Origin: an uncultured Granulosicoccaceae bacterium | Lineage (GTDB): Bacteria; Pseudomonadota; Gammaproteobacteria; Granulosicoccales; Granulosicoccaceae | NCBI GenBank assembly: GCA_937922675.1 | Contig: CALAJN010000003.1 | Span: 62,001-126,000, forward strand | Length of the DNA: 64,000 bases | Direction: 5' to 3' | Shown here: positions 1-10,477 of the stretch, one piece after another | Numbering within the stretch: position 1 is the stretch's first letter | Layout of the letters: each line of letters opens with the position of its first letter | The notes under the pieces: generated by a model | What the model saw: the letters and a program-made list of their open reading frames with translations, nothing else | Told to the model about the DNA's origin: nothing | The model's database searches: none | Made by a program: the position numbers and the translations under genes

Positions 1-495
1 CGTCAAAGCAGCCCCGGACGAGCGCCTCGAACCGACAGCCGAGAGGCTGCGGCCGGTTGGGTCGGCAACTGGACGCGCTCGGCGGGTGATGTGTCAGAGA
101 CCACCCGTACCAGTGGCACCTCACTCGACGATGTCTTGCGTGCCGGAATCTCCTGGCTGGTGTCTGACGTGTCAGTAGGGCTGCCTGCCAGTTACGAATA
201 CGGCGGCACAGGATCAAGCGCTGAGGGTCTGGTCAGAATTGATGGCTTGAATGCCATCGACGATTACGCAGAACTCAGCCGTCTGCTAGCCGGTGTGCCG
301 GGCGTCGCCAACAGTTGGCCTCGTGAACTCTCCGGTGATTCTGCGATCTTCTCGGTGGTGCCTCGCAACGCGCTGGGCGCCGTGTCGGTTGCCCTGGATG
401 GTGTCGATTGGTTGCGTCGAGGTGTACTGTCTTCGGATGCCGAGCGTGGCGCCATTGATCGTGGCATCGGTCTGGTCTACGACGTCATTCGTTGA
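1..495 (+). CDS. DUF2066 domain-containing protein, C-terminal part (5' truncated by the window edge)
   Basis: Frame 1 is open from base 1 through the listed ORF (91..495). Sequence resembles DUF2066 C-terminal region and lies immediately upstream of hda, a common gammaproteobacterial neighbourhood. Confidence 0.7.
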   Translation, partial: RQSSPGRAPRTDSREAAAGWVGNWTRSAGDVSETTRTSGTSLDDVLRAGISWLVSDVSVGLPASYEYGGTGSSAEGLVRIDGLNAIDDYAELSRLLAGVPGVANSWPRELSGDSAIFSVVPRNALGAVSVALDGVDWLRRGVLSSDAERGAIDRGIGLVYDVIR

Positions 496-1256
496 GCACA
501 GGCAACACGACACTACTGACTGTGCCCATTGATAATGATCCGCCAGCTCAATTGACGCTTGCGCTGGACACTGCCCCGGCCACATCATTCGATACCTTTC
601 ACTGCGACGATGGCCTGAATTCAGGGCGCTTGCTGGCAAGCCGCAGTATCGAGTCCTTCGCGCGTGGCGAACTTGATGAAAAGCAGTTGTATCTCTGGGG
701 TGAGGCCGGTTCGGGCAAGTCGCATCTGTTGACTGCTGCCTGCCGCAGTGTTACCGAGGCGGGGTTGCGCGTCGCCTATGTGCCGGGTGAGCTTGCCAAT
801 CAGCCAAGTGCCCTGGAGGGTCTGGAAGCCTGCAGCCTCGTCTGTATCGATGATCTGCAGCGACTGGATCATGGTTCAGAGGCAGATCTGTTTCACTGCA
901 TCAATCGTTGCCGGGCCGCTGATACTCGTTTGTTATTTGCAGCTGACCGCGCGGTCGAGCGCCTCGGCCTGATGTTGCCTGATCTGGCGACGCGACTGAA
1001 CTGGGGGCCGGTATTTCATATAGAGCCGTTGGCCGGGGTGGAGATTCTTGACGCCCTGCGGCGCGAGTTTGAACAACGGTCATTGCTCGCCAGCGATGAA
1101 GTCTTGAGCTGGATCGTCCGGCGTTTTCCTCGCGACATGCGCGCGATGAAGGAATTGGTTGACCAGCTGGATCAGGCATCACTGAGCGAGCAGCGCAGGC
1201 TCACTGTGCCCTTTGTACGTCAGGTCGTTGATACAGCAGGCACCGAAGGCGTGTAA
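492..1256 (+). CDS. hda: DnaA regulatory inactivator Hda (DnaA-like AAA+ protein)
   Basis: Walker A-like GEAGSGKSHLL, Walker B-like LVCIDDLQ, DnaA-like fold with start overlapping the upstream stop. Confidence 0.9.
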   Translation: MSTGNTTLLTVPIDNDPPAQLTLALDTAPATSFDTFHCDDGLNSGRLLASRSIESFARGELDEKQLYLWGEAGSGKSHLLTAACRSVTEAGLRVAYVPGELANQPSALEGLEACSLVCIDDLQRLDHGSEADLFHCINRCRAADTRLLFAADRAVERLGLMLPDLATRLNWGPVFHIEPLAGVEILDALRREFEQRSLLASDEVLSWIVRRFPRDMRAMKELVDQLDQASLSEQRRLTVPFVRQVVDTAGTEGV

Positions 1257-1642
1257 CGCGCAAACATGATGCAGCCAACGAACTGCAATACGGAAAACAA
1301 GACAGCGGCGGCACCGAGCAGTGTGGCGCCTTCGGCGGGGTTGAACCAGAGATCGATGCCAACAGCGAAGTAGAGCATCGATAAAAAACTGGTCCATTGA
1401 TGCGTGTACCGTCGCCCGTGCAGTAGACCGCGCAATGGCAATAACAGTGGTGCCACAGCGAGCAACAGAACAAAGGATCGAGGCAGCTGTTTGGGTGGTG
1501 CAATCCAGGTCAGCCAGTTCACGAACAAAAATATCAAGCCGAGATGTCCGATCAAGGTCAGAACACGCCCCATTTTTGCTCGCCGGGGGTCGGCCTTGCG
1601 TTTTGGTTCGGTCGGTTCTGTTGTCACTTCATGTGGGCTCAT
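1220..1642 (-). CDS. DUF2069 domain-containing small membrane protein
   Basis: Short protein with 4 hydrophobic segments (LTLIGHLGLIFLFVNWL, SFVLLLAVAPLLLPLRGLLHG...). ATGA overlap with upstream wrbA. Confidence 0.8.
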   Translation of the reverse strand: MSPHEVTTEPTEPKRKADPRRAKMGRVLTLIGHLGLIFLFVNWLTWIAPPKQLPRSFVLLLAVAPLLLPLRGLLHGRRYTHQWTSFLSMLYFAVGIDLWFNPAEGATLLGAAAVLFSVLQFVGCIMFARYTPSVPAVSTT

Positions 1643-2244
1643 GAAAACTGACTCGAGGCCAGGGATCGGGCGATGCTGGCCACACGAGCGCCAAGTGCCA
1701 TGCAGAGTTTTTCTTCGGTGTCATCGAGATTGCGGCTGCCGTCCTGATCAGAGAAATGGCTTGCGCCGTAGGGCGTTCCGCCACTGCGAGTTGTTGCGAG
1801 CTCTGGCAAGGTGTAGGGAAGACCTGTGATCAGCATTCCGTGATGTAGTAAGGGCAGTGCCATCGACAACAAGGTGGATTCCTGGCCGCCGTGCAGGCTG
1901 CCAGTCGATGTGAAGACTGCAGCGGGCTTTCCCTCCAGCGTGCCGCCAAGCCACTGTGACGTCGTGCAATCGAGAAAATGCTTCAGCGAAGCGGACATGT
2001 TGCCAAAGTGGGTTGGTGTTCCGAGGATCAAGCCACTGCAACTCTCGAGGTCCTGAGGCTCGACAAAGGGCGCGCCGGTTTCAGGCACAGCAGGTGTCCG
2101 CTCGGCACTGGTGGGGCCAACTTTTTCGACGCTGCGCAGGCAAGCTTCGCAATCTGTGATTGATTCCACACCGCGAGCTACGCGGCGTGCCATCGCCTGC
2201 GTATGCCCGGTATTCGAGTCATACACGATCAGGATGGTATTCAT
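1639..2244 (-). CDS. wrbA: NAD(P)H:quinone oxidoreductase / flavodoxin-like WrbA family protein
   Basis: N-terminal ILIVYDSNTGHTQAMARRVARGVE flavodoxin FMN motif; GTPTHFGNMSASLKHFLD; VFTSTGSLHGGQESTLLSM. Confidence 0.88.
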   Translation of the reverse strand: MNTILIVYDSNTGHTQAMARRVARGVESITDCEACLRSVEKVGPTSAERTPAVPETGAPFVEPQDLESCSGLILGTPTHFGNMSASLKHFLDCTTSQWLGGTLEGKPAAVFTSTGSLHGGQESTLLSMALPLLHHGMLITGLPYTLPELATTRSGGTPYGASHFSDQDGSRNLDDTEEKLCMALGARVASIARSLASSQFS

Positions 2245-2393
2245 GGCTGTTTACTCGATGCTGTCACGACTATACCGGAAGTGTGTCACAGCCAGCACTC
2301 GGTTCGTGACCGGACCGATACCTCTGGCCTACAGGCTAACGCTCATGTGAGACACGCCGCTATGTAGACAGTGATCCTGCTCGGACTGATGAC

Positions 2394-4193
2394 TTGCTAA
2401 CTGAAAACGCGCGACGCTTTGCAGACCCGGCTACAGGTAAGTTGGACTTTGAGTCCGTACTTGACGGGCTGCTGATCGATGGCCTGGTCGATGAATCAGC
2501 CGTGCAACTACTGCGCTCCATCTCGCGAGGGCCAGGTGGCGCAAACAGCAGTGGGCCACTGGAGCGCATCGCAGCGAGCGGCTGGAAATCCGCCCGCGAT
2601 CCTGAGCTTGCGGTTGATCTGGATTTCTTGTCTCGCTGGTTGGCCGACAAGGTCGATCTTCCCTGGCGTCGCATCGATCCGCTCAACATCGATGTCACTG
2701 CTGTCACAGCGGTCATGTCAAGTGCTTATGCCACACGCTTCAATGTCATCTGTCTTGAGGCTGAAACCGACCACGTTGTCGTTGGTACGACCGAGCCCTT
2801 TGATGAGGAATGGCAGCGCGAACTGGCCGGCGTACTTCAAAAAGAAGTGCGGCTCGTCATTTGCAACCCGGCGGATATACGGCGCTATCTGGGTGAGCTG
2901 TACCAGATGTCAAAGTCTGTGCTCAGTGCCAAGAAGGAAACCTCAGGGCAGTCGAGTGCCGTACAAAATCTTGAGCAGCTCATGCAGCTGGGGCGAGGCG
3001 GCAAGCTCGAGGCCAATGACAGTCATGTAGTCAGTATCGTCGACTGGCTGCTGCAGTACGCCTACGAACAGCGCGCTAGTGATATCCACGTTGAGCCTCG
3101 GCGTGAAACCGGTGCTGTGCGATTTCGCATTGACGGTGTCATGCAGCAAGTGTACGAGATGCCAAGCAGCGTCATGGCCGCGGTGACATCCCGCTTGAAA
3201 ATTCTGGGTCGTATGGATGTGGCTGAAAAGCGACGCCCCCAGGACGGACGTTTGAAGACACGCAACGATCAAGGCAAAGAAGTTGAGCTACGCATCTCGA
3301 CCATGCCGACCGCCTTCGGCGAGAAGATGGTCATGCGAATCTTCAACCCTGAGGTACTGGTCAAGGATCAAAGTGCACTGGGTTTTGACAAACAAGAGGC
3401 CAATCTCTGGAATGACATGATTCGCCAGCCCAACGGTATTGTTCTGGTGACAGGTCCCACAGGGTCTGGAAAGACGACGACGCTTTACTCGTCCTTGCAG
3501 ATGTTGGCAACGCCTGATGTCAATGTCTGCACGATCGAGGACCCGATTGAGCTGGTTGTGCCGGCCTTCAATCAGATGCAGGTACAGCACAACATTGATC
3601 TGGATTTTGCAGCTGGGGTCAGGACCCTGTTGCGCCAGGATCCAGACATCATCATGGTCGGTGAAATCCGTGACATCGAAACCGCTCAGATGGCAGTACA
3701 AGCCGCGCTGACCGGACACCTGGTGCTTGCTACCTTGCACACCAATGATGCCGCCTCTGCGGTTACGCGCTTGTTGGAGCTTGGCATACCGTACTATCTG
3801 ATTCGCTCCACGTTGATCGGTGTCATCGCCCAGCGTCTGATCCGCACTTTTTGCCCGCACTGTGTTGAAACAGCGGAGGTAGATGTTACCGAGTGGGACG
3901 ACTATATGGCGCCCTGGAAAGCTGAGCCACCGGAAGTGCTACATCGTCCTGCGGGTTGTCCAGAGTGTCGTCAGACCGGGTTTCTCGGTCGGGCAGGTAT
4001 ATACGAGTTGCTCAAGATGACACCGGGAACCAAGCAAATGGTGTTGCCGGACACCAACCTTGAAGACCTGCGAAAACAGGCCTTTGCTGACGGCATGCGC
4101 CCCTTGCGAGTCAGCGGACTAGGCAAGGTGGCGCAGGGCAGGACGAGTTATGCAGAGATTCTCAAGGTGACGCCGGCGCCGCTCATCGGCTAG
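2394..4193 (+). CDS. GspE/PulE (PilB-like) type II secretion/type IV pilus assembly ATPase
   Basis: GPTGSGKTTTLYSSL Walker A, EDPIE Asp box, MVGEIRDIETAQMAVQAALTGHLVLATLHTNDA, CPHC...CPEC zinc motif. TTG start. Confidence 0.93.
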   Translation: MLTENARRFADPATGKLDFESVLDGLLIDGLVDESAVQLLRSISRGPGGANSSGPLERIAASGWKSARDPELAVDLDFLSRWLADKVDLPWRRIDPLNIDVTAVTAVMSSAYATRFNVICLEAETDHVVVGTTEPFDEEWQRELAGVLQKEVRLVICNPADIRRYLGELYQMSKSVLSAKKETSGQSSAVQNLEQLMQLGRGGKLEANDSHVVSIVDWLLQYAYEQRASDIHVEPRRETGAVRFRIDGVMQQVYEMPSSVMAAVTSRLKILGRMDVAEKRRPQDGRLKTRNDQGKEVELRISTMPTAFGEKMVMRIFNPEVLVKDQSALGFDKQEANLWNDMIRQPNGIVLVTGPTGSGKTTTLYSSLQMLATPDVNVCTIEDPIELVVPAFNQMQVQHNIDLDFAAGVRTLLRQDPDIIMVGEIRDIETAQMAVQAALTGHLVLATLHTNDAASAVTRLLELGIPYYLIRSTLIGVIAQRLIRTFCPHCVETAEVDVTEWDDYMAPWKAEPPEVLHRPAGCPECRQTGFLGRAGIYELLKMTPGTKQMVLPDTNLEDLRKQAFADGMRPLRVSGLGKVAQGRTSYAEILKVTPAPLIG

Positions 4194-4435
4194 CTTCTGT
4201 CGGCGTGTCGCCGGCCAAGTGAGATGTGGCTAACAAAACGGGCTCGAAGCAGAATTTTCCGACACGTCTACGCGGCGGTTTCCTTCCTTGCCGCGCTCGG
4301 CTTCCGATGACGAAAAATGTCAGTGATCCGATACTGGCTCGGCGCTGAGGGAACAGCGCAGCGGCAGTTCGACAGGATGTCGATTCACGAGCATGGACAC
4401 GGCGGGACACGGAGGCCAGTCGGTCGTGGCTGCCG

Positions 4436-4549
4436 CCGTCAGGGATGACGGGACCACCCTGGTTCGCGGAGCGAGCCGGGGTATCTCTGTTTGTACACGA
4501 CAGGGGAGGAGTCCATGAACAGAGGTCAGTGAAAGCGCTGATCGGCGCT
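4436..4549. other. Structured intergenic segment with multiple hairpins (candidate ncRNA or leader)
   Basis: Hairpins: CCGTC(4436-4440)/GACGG(4447-4451); ACCCTGGTTCGC(4456-4467)-GGA-GCGAGCCGGGGT(4471-4482), 12 pairs with two G-U; CTCTGTT(4485-4491)/AACAGAG(4518-4524); AGCGC(4534-4538)/GCGCT(4545-4549). Confidence 0.45.
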
Positions 4550-4688
4550 ACCACTCTCAGGCGCGGACCTATACTTGCTAGTGAGGGGTCTGTGATCCGA
4601 TGGCTGACGTCCCTTCTCGCTCCTGTGCGTTCGCGCCAGTCATGCGGGATGCCCGGCCATCACGTTGAACTGAGTGATATCGAGTGTC

Positions 4689-5774
4689 ATGAAAACCTCC
4701 TGGATGGCGGCCGTCGGCGTGACGCTGGTACTGGTTCTGTGGATGGCGAGCGGCCTGTTTCGTAGCAACGACGGCCCATCGGATACGGCTGGCTCAGCTG
4801 GTGATGCCGGGCAAACCAGGCCAATGCGCGTTGAGGTGCAAGTAGCGGAGCCAGAGCCAGAGAAACGTAACCTGGTGCTGCGTGGCGAGTTGACTGCCAA
4901 CCGCATCGTCGAGGTGCGCGCAGAGACCGCCGGTCGCGCTATTGAGCTCTTTGTGGAGCGTGGCGCGAGAGTCGAGGCTGCCGAGTTGCTCGTTGCTCTT
5001 GATCCGGGTGTGCGAGAGGCCCTGCTTGCCGGTGCCAGGGCGCAGTTGGCGAGTGCTCGTGCGGAACAAAATGCAGCAGCTTCACTCGGCAGGCGAGGCT
5101 TGCAATCGCAATTGCAAACCGAGCAGGCGGCGGCGGCAGCAAGCCTTGCCAGTGCCGAGGTCGACCGGCTTCAACGCGATCTTGCAGACACGGGTATACG
5201 CTCGCCTTTTGCTGGGGTGGTTGAGCAGCTACCGATCGAGGTGGGGCAATTGGTGGAGCGTGGCGATCTGGTGGCGACTCTTGTTGACGACAGCCTTTTC
5301 AAGGTAACAGCAAGAGCTGCGCAACAGATCGCTTCACGACTCAAGCCAGGGCAGGACGTGAACATCACCCTGATCACAGGCGAGCAACTGCAAGGCAAGC
5401 TCAGCTGGGTCTCTTCGGTGGCTGATCCTGCTACGCGCAGTTTTGAAATCGAAGCACTTATCGATAATACCAATATGGCCCTTGCTGCCGGGGTGAGTGC
5501 TACCTTGACTATTCCAGGCGAACCCATTGAGGCGGTATTTGTATCTCCATCCACGTTTACCTTGGGAGTGGATGGTGAGCTTGGCGTCAAGGTGCTCGAT
5601 GATGAAGACCACGTGGTTTTTGTGCCCGTTACAGTGCTCAGGACCTCGCTCGAAGGCGCGTGGATCAGTGGTATCGAGCCCGGTACACGCATCGTGACCC
5701 TTGGGCAGGGATTTGTTCAGGCGGGTGAGAAGGTTGAGGTGAGTCTTTCTGCGGCAGAGGGTTCGCCGCAGTGA
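4689..5774 (+). CDS. RND efflux transporter periplasmic adaptor (membrane fusion protein)
   Basis: N-terminal TM anchor, barrel-sandwich hybrid motifs (VEVRAETAGRAIELFVERGARVEAAELLVALD), immediately followed by an RND permease with overlapping start. Confidence 0.9.
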   Translation: MKTSWMAAVGVTLVLVLWMASGLFRSNDGPSDTAGSAGDAGQTRPMRVEVQVAEPEPEKRNLVLRGELTANRIVEVRAETAGRAIELFVERGARVEAAELLVALDPGVREALLAGARAQLASARAEQNAAASLGRRGLQSQLQTEQAAAAASLASAEVDRLQRDLADTGIRSPFAGVVEQLPIEVGQLVERGDLVATLVDDSLFKVTARAAQQIASRLKPGQDVNITLITGEQLQGKLSWVSSVADPATRSFEIEALIDNTNMALAAGVSATLTIPGEPIEAVFVSPSTFTLGVDGELGVKVLDDEDHVVFVPVTVLRTSLEGAWISGIEPGTRIVTLGQGFVQAGEKVEVSLSAAEGSPQ

Positions 5775-8700
5775 ATGCATTGATCGAAGCGGCTTTTGAC
5801 CGCACCAGAACCGTCCTGCTGTTGCTGGTTTTTCTGGTGCTTGCCGGCGCGCTTGCCTACAAGGCTATTCCCAAGGAATCTGAACCGGATGTGCCTATTC
5901 CGATCATTTATGTATCGATGAGTCACGATGGCATCTCCCCCGGGGATGCCGAGCGCCTGCTGGTGCGTCCAATGGAGAAACAGCTTCAGACGATTACCGG
6001 TATCAAGGATATGACCAGCACTGCGAGTGAGGGGCGTGCCTCGGTATTGCTGGAGTTTGATGCAGGATTTGATGGCGCTCTGGCACTGGCCGACGTGCGA
6101 GAAAAGGTCGATGTGGCCAAGTCCGAGTTACCGGCTGCAACCGATGAGCCGAGTGTCAACGAAGTCAATGTGTCATTGTTTCCGGTGCTGAACGTCAGTT
6201 TGTCCGGGAGTATTCCGGAACGGACATTGACCGCTATTGCCACAGAGCTGAAAGATGCACTCGAGGCCTTGCCGGGTGTGCTGGAGGCTGATATCGCCGG
6301 TGAGCGCGAAGAGGTCCTTGAAGTTATCGTTGATCCCTTGGTCATGGAGACCTATTCGGTCGATTTTGGCGAGATCATCAGTCTGGTAGCCAACAATAAT
6401 TTGTTGGTGGCGGCAGGATCGATTGACAGCGGTGCCGGTCGTCTTGTTCTGAAGGTGCCCGGCGTCATCGAGAACATCAACGATCTACTGGATTTGCCTG
6501 TCAAGGTGACCGCTGATGCGATTGTGCGTTTTGGCGACGTTGCCTCGGTGCGACGAACATACAAGGATCCCACCAGCTTTGCGCGTCTTGATGGTCAGCC
6601 GACCCTGGTGTTGGAGATATCCAAGCGACTCGGCGCAAACATCATCGAGACTATCGAGCAGGTGCGCGAGACCATAGAGCAGGCCCGTCCGGCTTTACCG
6701 GAAAATCTTGAGATCGGTTTTCATCAGGACAAGTCTGTGGAGACCCGGACCATGCTTGCCGATCTTCAGAACAACGTCGTATCAGGTGTTGTATTGGTCA
6801 TGATTGTCATCATGGCAACCCTGGGTGTGCGCTCTGCTGTACTGGTGGGCTTTGCCATACCGGGTTCTTTCTTGACAGGTATTCTGGTCATCTGGGCTAT
6901 GGGTAACACCATGAATGTTGTTGTGCTGTTCAGTTTGATTCTCGTTGTTGGCATGCTGGTTGATGGAGCCATCGTGGTGACAGAATTGGCTGATCGCAAC
7001 ATGAATGAAGGGGTCTCTCCAAGAGAGGCCTGGGCGAGGGCGGCAAAGCGTATGTCGTGGCCTGTTGTCGCTTCCACCTTCACGACATTGGCGGTGTTTT
7101 TTCCCTTGCTGTTCTGGCCGGGCTTGATCGGGCAGTTCATGCGTTACATGCCGATCACCGTCATTGCCTGTCTGTTGGCATCATTGGCTATGGCTCTTGT
7201 ATTTGTGCCGGTGATCGGCGCCAAGATCAGCAGAGGCCCTGTGTTGTCGACCGCATCGTTCTCTGAAGACAAAGATGTGTCCGGTATCCAGCCAGTCCAT
7301 GTGGTAGCGCGCACTCACGGAGCCAAGCGCTGGTACCTCAAAACGCTCTACCGGATGTTGATGCACCCGGTCTTGACCTTGTTGGCGGTTTTATTGTTTA
7401 CAGTGGGCAGCTATGTTCTGTATTCCAAGATCGGGCGTGGTGTTGAGTTCTTTCCGTCAGTAGAGCCCACCTCCATGGCGATATCGGTTGCCGCAAGAGG
7501 GGACCTCTCAATCTATGAGCAGGATCGTGTGCTGCGCTCGGTCGAGCAGCGTCTGTTGGATCACGACGAGATCAAGTCTGTATACACACGCACAGGCAGT
7601 GAGTCCTCTGGTCTGGGTGGAGGCAGCGCGGACCAGATAGGTACGGTTACCCTTGAGTTCATCGATTGGTCATTGCGTCGAAAAGCTGCGGTTATTGCCG
7701 AAGAACTACGTGAGTCCTTTGCAGATATCGCTGGCGTGCGTATCGAGTTTGTTGCCAACGAAGGTGGGCCGGACGGTGGTGCCAAGCCCATCAATTTGCA
7801 AGTGAGTGTCGACCCGGCGCAGTCAGGTGTCACAGGAGCTGCCGCCGATGTTCGCCTTGAGGAGTCGGTGGTCGCTTTGCGTGCGGCGATGGATCGTGTG
7901 GGTGGGTTTGTCGACGTAACGGACAATCGACCCTTGCCCGGTATTGAGTGGCGACTTGAAGTGGATCGTGAGGAAGCGGCCTTGTTTGGTGCCAACGTTG
8001 CACTTATCGGTCAGGCAATACAATTGGTTACATCCGGTATTCGGATAGCGGGCTACAGGCCTGACGACGCCAGCGACGAGCTCGACATCAGAGTGCGCTA
8101 CCCGCTGGAGTCACGCCATCTTGACGCTATTGACGAAATACGGGTCTCCACACCACGCGGCATGGTGCCGCTTAGCAATTTTGTTCGTATCGAGCCTGGT
8201 GCTCGTACCGGCACCATCGAGCGCGTTGATGGCGACCGTACCGTAACCGTCGCTGCTGATGTGGCAGAGGGCGAGATCGTGGATACCCGGCTGCGTCAGC
8301 TGCAGGATGATATTGCAGCCACACCCCTGCCCGAGGGGGCGCGCCTCATCTTTGCAGGAGAGGCTGAGGAGCAGGCCGAGACCATGAATTTCCTGATGCT
8401 GGCATTTCTGTCGGCCCTGTTTTTGATGACCATGATACTGGTTACCCAGTTCAACAGCGTGTATCAGGCAGTACTGGTACTTTCCGCCATCCTGTTCTCT
8501 ACATCGGGTGTATTGATTGGTTTGATGGTGACCGGGCAGACGTTCGGCATCGTCATGGTTGGCATTGGCATCATTGCGCTTGCCGGCATTGTTGTGAACA
8601 ACAACATCGTGCTTATCGATACCTGGAACAGTTTTCGGGCACAGGGTGCAGGCCCTGTTGAAGCCTCACTACTGACGGGTTACGTACGTGCAAGACCTGT

Positions 8701-8980
8701 ACTTCTGACGGCCGTGACCACCGTGCTTGGATTGATGCCTATGGTGCTTGCCATGAATATTGATCTGGTCAATCGCAGCATCTCTTTTGGGGCGCCGTCA
8801 ACACAGTGGTGGACGCAGTTGGCGAGTGCTATCGCAGGCGGCTTGGCTTTCACGACGCTTTTGACCTTGTTCTTGACGCCATGCCTGCTTGTGCTGGGTG
8901 TTCGCTCTTCCAGACGATCTCGGCTCGGCCAGATAACGGGCAGGGTCCGATCAGCATTGACACGACGAACAGCGGTATGA
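5771..8980 (+). CDS. RND family efflux inner-membrane permease (AcrB/AcrD/AcrF family)
   Basis: 1069 aa; VLLLLVFLVLAGALAYKAIPKESEPDVPIPIIYV N-terminus, GMLVDGAIVVTELADRNM TM4-like motif, GIVVNNNIVLIDTWN TM10-like motif. Confidence 0.95.
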   Translation: MNALIEAAFDRTRTVLLLLVFLVLAGALAYKAIPKESEPDVPIPIIYVSMSHDGISPGDAERLLVRPMEKQLQTITGIKDMTSTASEGRASVLLEFDAGFDGALALADVREKVDVAKSELPAATDEPSVNEVNVSLFPVLNVSLSGSIPERTLTAIATELKDALEALPGVLEADIAGEREEVLEVIVDPLVMETYSVDFGEIISLVANNNLLVAAGSIDSGAGRLVLKVPGVIENINDLLDLPVKVTADAIVRFGDVASVRRTYKDPTSFARLDGQPTLVLEISKRLGANIIETIEQVRETIEQARPALPENLEIGFHQDKSVETRTMLADLQNNVVSGVVLVMIVIMATLGVRSAVLVGFAIPGSFLTGILVIWAMGNTMNVVVLFSLILVVGMLVDGAIVVTELADRNMNEGVSPREAWARAAKRMSWPVVASTFTTLAVFFPLLFWPGLIGQFMRYMPITVIACLLASLAMALVFVPVIGAKISRGPVLSTASFSEDKDVSGIQPVHVVARTHGAKRWYLKTLYRMLMHPVLTLLAVLLFTVGSYVLYSKIGRGVEFFPSVEPTSMAISVAARGDLSIYEQDRVLRSVEQRLLDHDEIKSVYTRTGSESSGLGGGSADQIGTVTLEFIDWSLRRKAAVIAEELRESFADIAGVRIEFVANEGGPDGGAKPINLQVSVDPAQSGVTGAAADVRLEESVVALRAAMDRVGGFVDVTDNRPLPGIEWRLEVDREEAALFGANVALIGQAIQLVTSGIRIAGYRPDDASDELDIRVRYPLESRHLDAIDEIRVSTPRGMVPLSNFVRIEPGARTGTIERVDGDRTVTVAADVAEGEIVDTRLRQLQDDIAATPLPEGARLIFAGEAEEQAETMNFLMLAFLSALFLMTMILVTQFNSVYQAVLVLSAILFSTSGVLIGLMVTGQTFGIVMVGIGIIALAGIVVNNNIVLIDTWNSFRAQGAGPVEASLLTGYVRARPVLLTAVTTVLGLMPMVLAMNIDLVNRSISFGAPSTQWWTQLASAIAGGLAFTTLLTLFLTPCLLVLGVRSSRRSRLGQITGRVRSALTRRTAV

Positions 8981-9022
8981 TTTGGAGCCGTCGACGCCCG
9001 ATCGACACACAAGCCCTGCACG

Positions 9023-10477
9023 ATGAAATCAACTCAGTTCTATATCGACGGTCAATGGGTCGATTCTCAATCGGCCAACACTACCGCGGTAATCAACCCC
9101 TCAACTGAGGAGGTCATTACACACATCAGCCTCGGCAGTACGGCCGATGCTGACGCTGCAGTTTCAGCGGCAGCGCGTGCTTTTGAAAGCTGGTCGATGT
9201 CTGGCAAGGAGGAGCGCCTGGCGCTGCTTCACCGGATACTCGAGGTGTACAAGCGCCGATCAGATGAGATGGGTGATGCGATCAGCCGTGAAATGGGTGC
9301 GCCTATTTCAATGGCGATAACATCGCAGTCCGGTAGCGGTGCCTATCACATCGAGTCGTTCATCAAGACACTCGAGGGCTTCGAGTTTGAACGTGAGCTG
9401 CGTCCAGATACGCCCAATGACCGAATTCTGTATGAGCCTATCGGTGTCTGTGCATTGATCACGCCGTGGAACTGGCCGATGAACCAGATCGCGCTAAAAG
9501 TGATACCTGCTCTCGCGAGCGGTTGCACCATGGTGCTCAAGCCTTCAGAGCTCTCTCCACTATCAGGACTGTTGTTTGCGGACATCATGCACGAGGCTGG
9601 TGTGCCGGCTGGCGTATTCAATCTCGTCAACGGAGATGGGCCTGGAGTCGGTTCGCACCTCTCGGGTCATCCGGATGTCGCCATGGTGTCGTTCACCGGC
9701 TCGTCTCGGGCCGGGATTGCCATTTCAAAGAATGCCGCTGATACGCTCAAGCGTGTGTCGTTGGAGCTCGGTGGCAAGGGTGCCAATATTGTCTTTGCCG
9801 ACGCCCCTGAAGACGCGGTTGCTCAAGGCGTGGCGCGCTGTTTCAACAATACCGGGCAATCCTGCAATGCGCCCACACGTATGCTTGTCGAGCGCTCACG
9901 TTACGATCAGGCCGTGTTGGAGGCGGCGGCAGCCGCGGAACAAACGGCGGTAGATGCAGCATCTGTTAAAGGCCGACACATCGGGCCGCTGGTCAGCAAG
10001 CAGCAGTTCGACAAGGTACAGCGCTTGATCGAGACTGGTATCAGTATTGACGGTGCCCGTCTTGTTGCCGGTGGTGCCGGGCGCCCGGAAGGCAAGACCA
10101 GCGGCTATTACGTGAAGCCGACAGTGTTTGCCGATTGTCATAACCAGATGACGATTATGCGCGAAGAGATATTCGGGCCTGTGTTGTCGATGATGCCCTT
10201 CGATAACGAGGAAGAGGCGATTCGCATTGCCAATGACACGGACTACGGATTGACCAATTACGTACAGACCAGCGATGGAGAAAAGGCCAATCGTGTGGCT
10301 CGACGTCTGCGCTCGGGCATGGTGGACATGAACGGTCAGGCGCGTTCTGCACGCTCGCCCTTCGGCGGCTACAAGCAGTCCGGCAATGGACGCGAGGGTG
10401 GCGTGTGGGGTTTGGAGGAGTTTCTGGAGGTCAAGGCGGTAGGTGGCTGGTCACCGGATGCCGACCAGGTGCCTTGA
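9023..10477 (+). CDS. NAD(P)-dependent aldehyde dehydrogenase family protein
   Basis: ITPWNWPMNQIALKVIPALASGCTMVLKPSE, SFTGSSRAG, LELGGKGANIVF, NNTGQSCNAPTRMLV catalytic Cys. Confidence 0.95.
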   Translation: MKSTQFYIDGQWVDSQSANTTAVINPSTEEVITHISLGSTADADAAVSAAARAFESWSMSGKEERLALLHRILEVYKRRSDEMGDAISREMGAPISMAITSQSGSGAYHIESFIKTLEGFEFERELRPDTPNDRILYEPIGVCALITPWNWPMNQIALKVIPALASGCTMVLKPSELSPLSGLLFADIMHEAGVPAGVFNLVNGDGPGVGSHLSGHPDVAMVSFTGSSRAGIAISKNAADTLKRVSLELGGKGANIVFADAPEDAVAQGVARCFNNTGQSCNAPTRMLVERSRYDQAVLEAAAAAEQTAVDAASVKGRHIGPLVSKQQFDKVQRLIETGISIDGARLVAGGAGRPEGKTSGYYVKPTVFADCHNQMTIMREEIFGPVLSMMPFDNEEEAIRIANDTDYGLTNYVQTSDGEKANRVARRLRSGMVDMNGQARSARSPFGGYKQSGNGREGGVWGLEEFLEVKAVGGWSPDADQVP

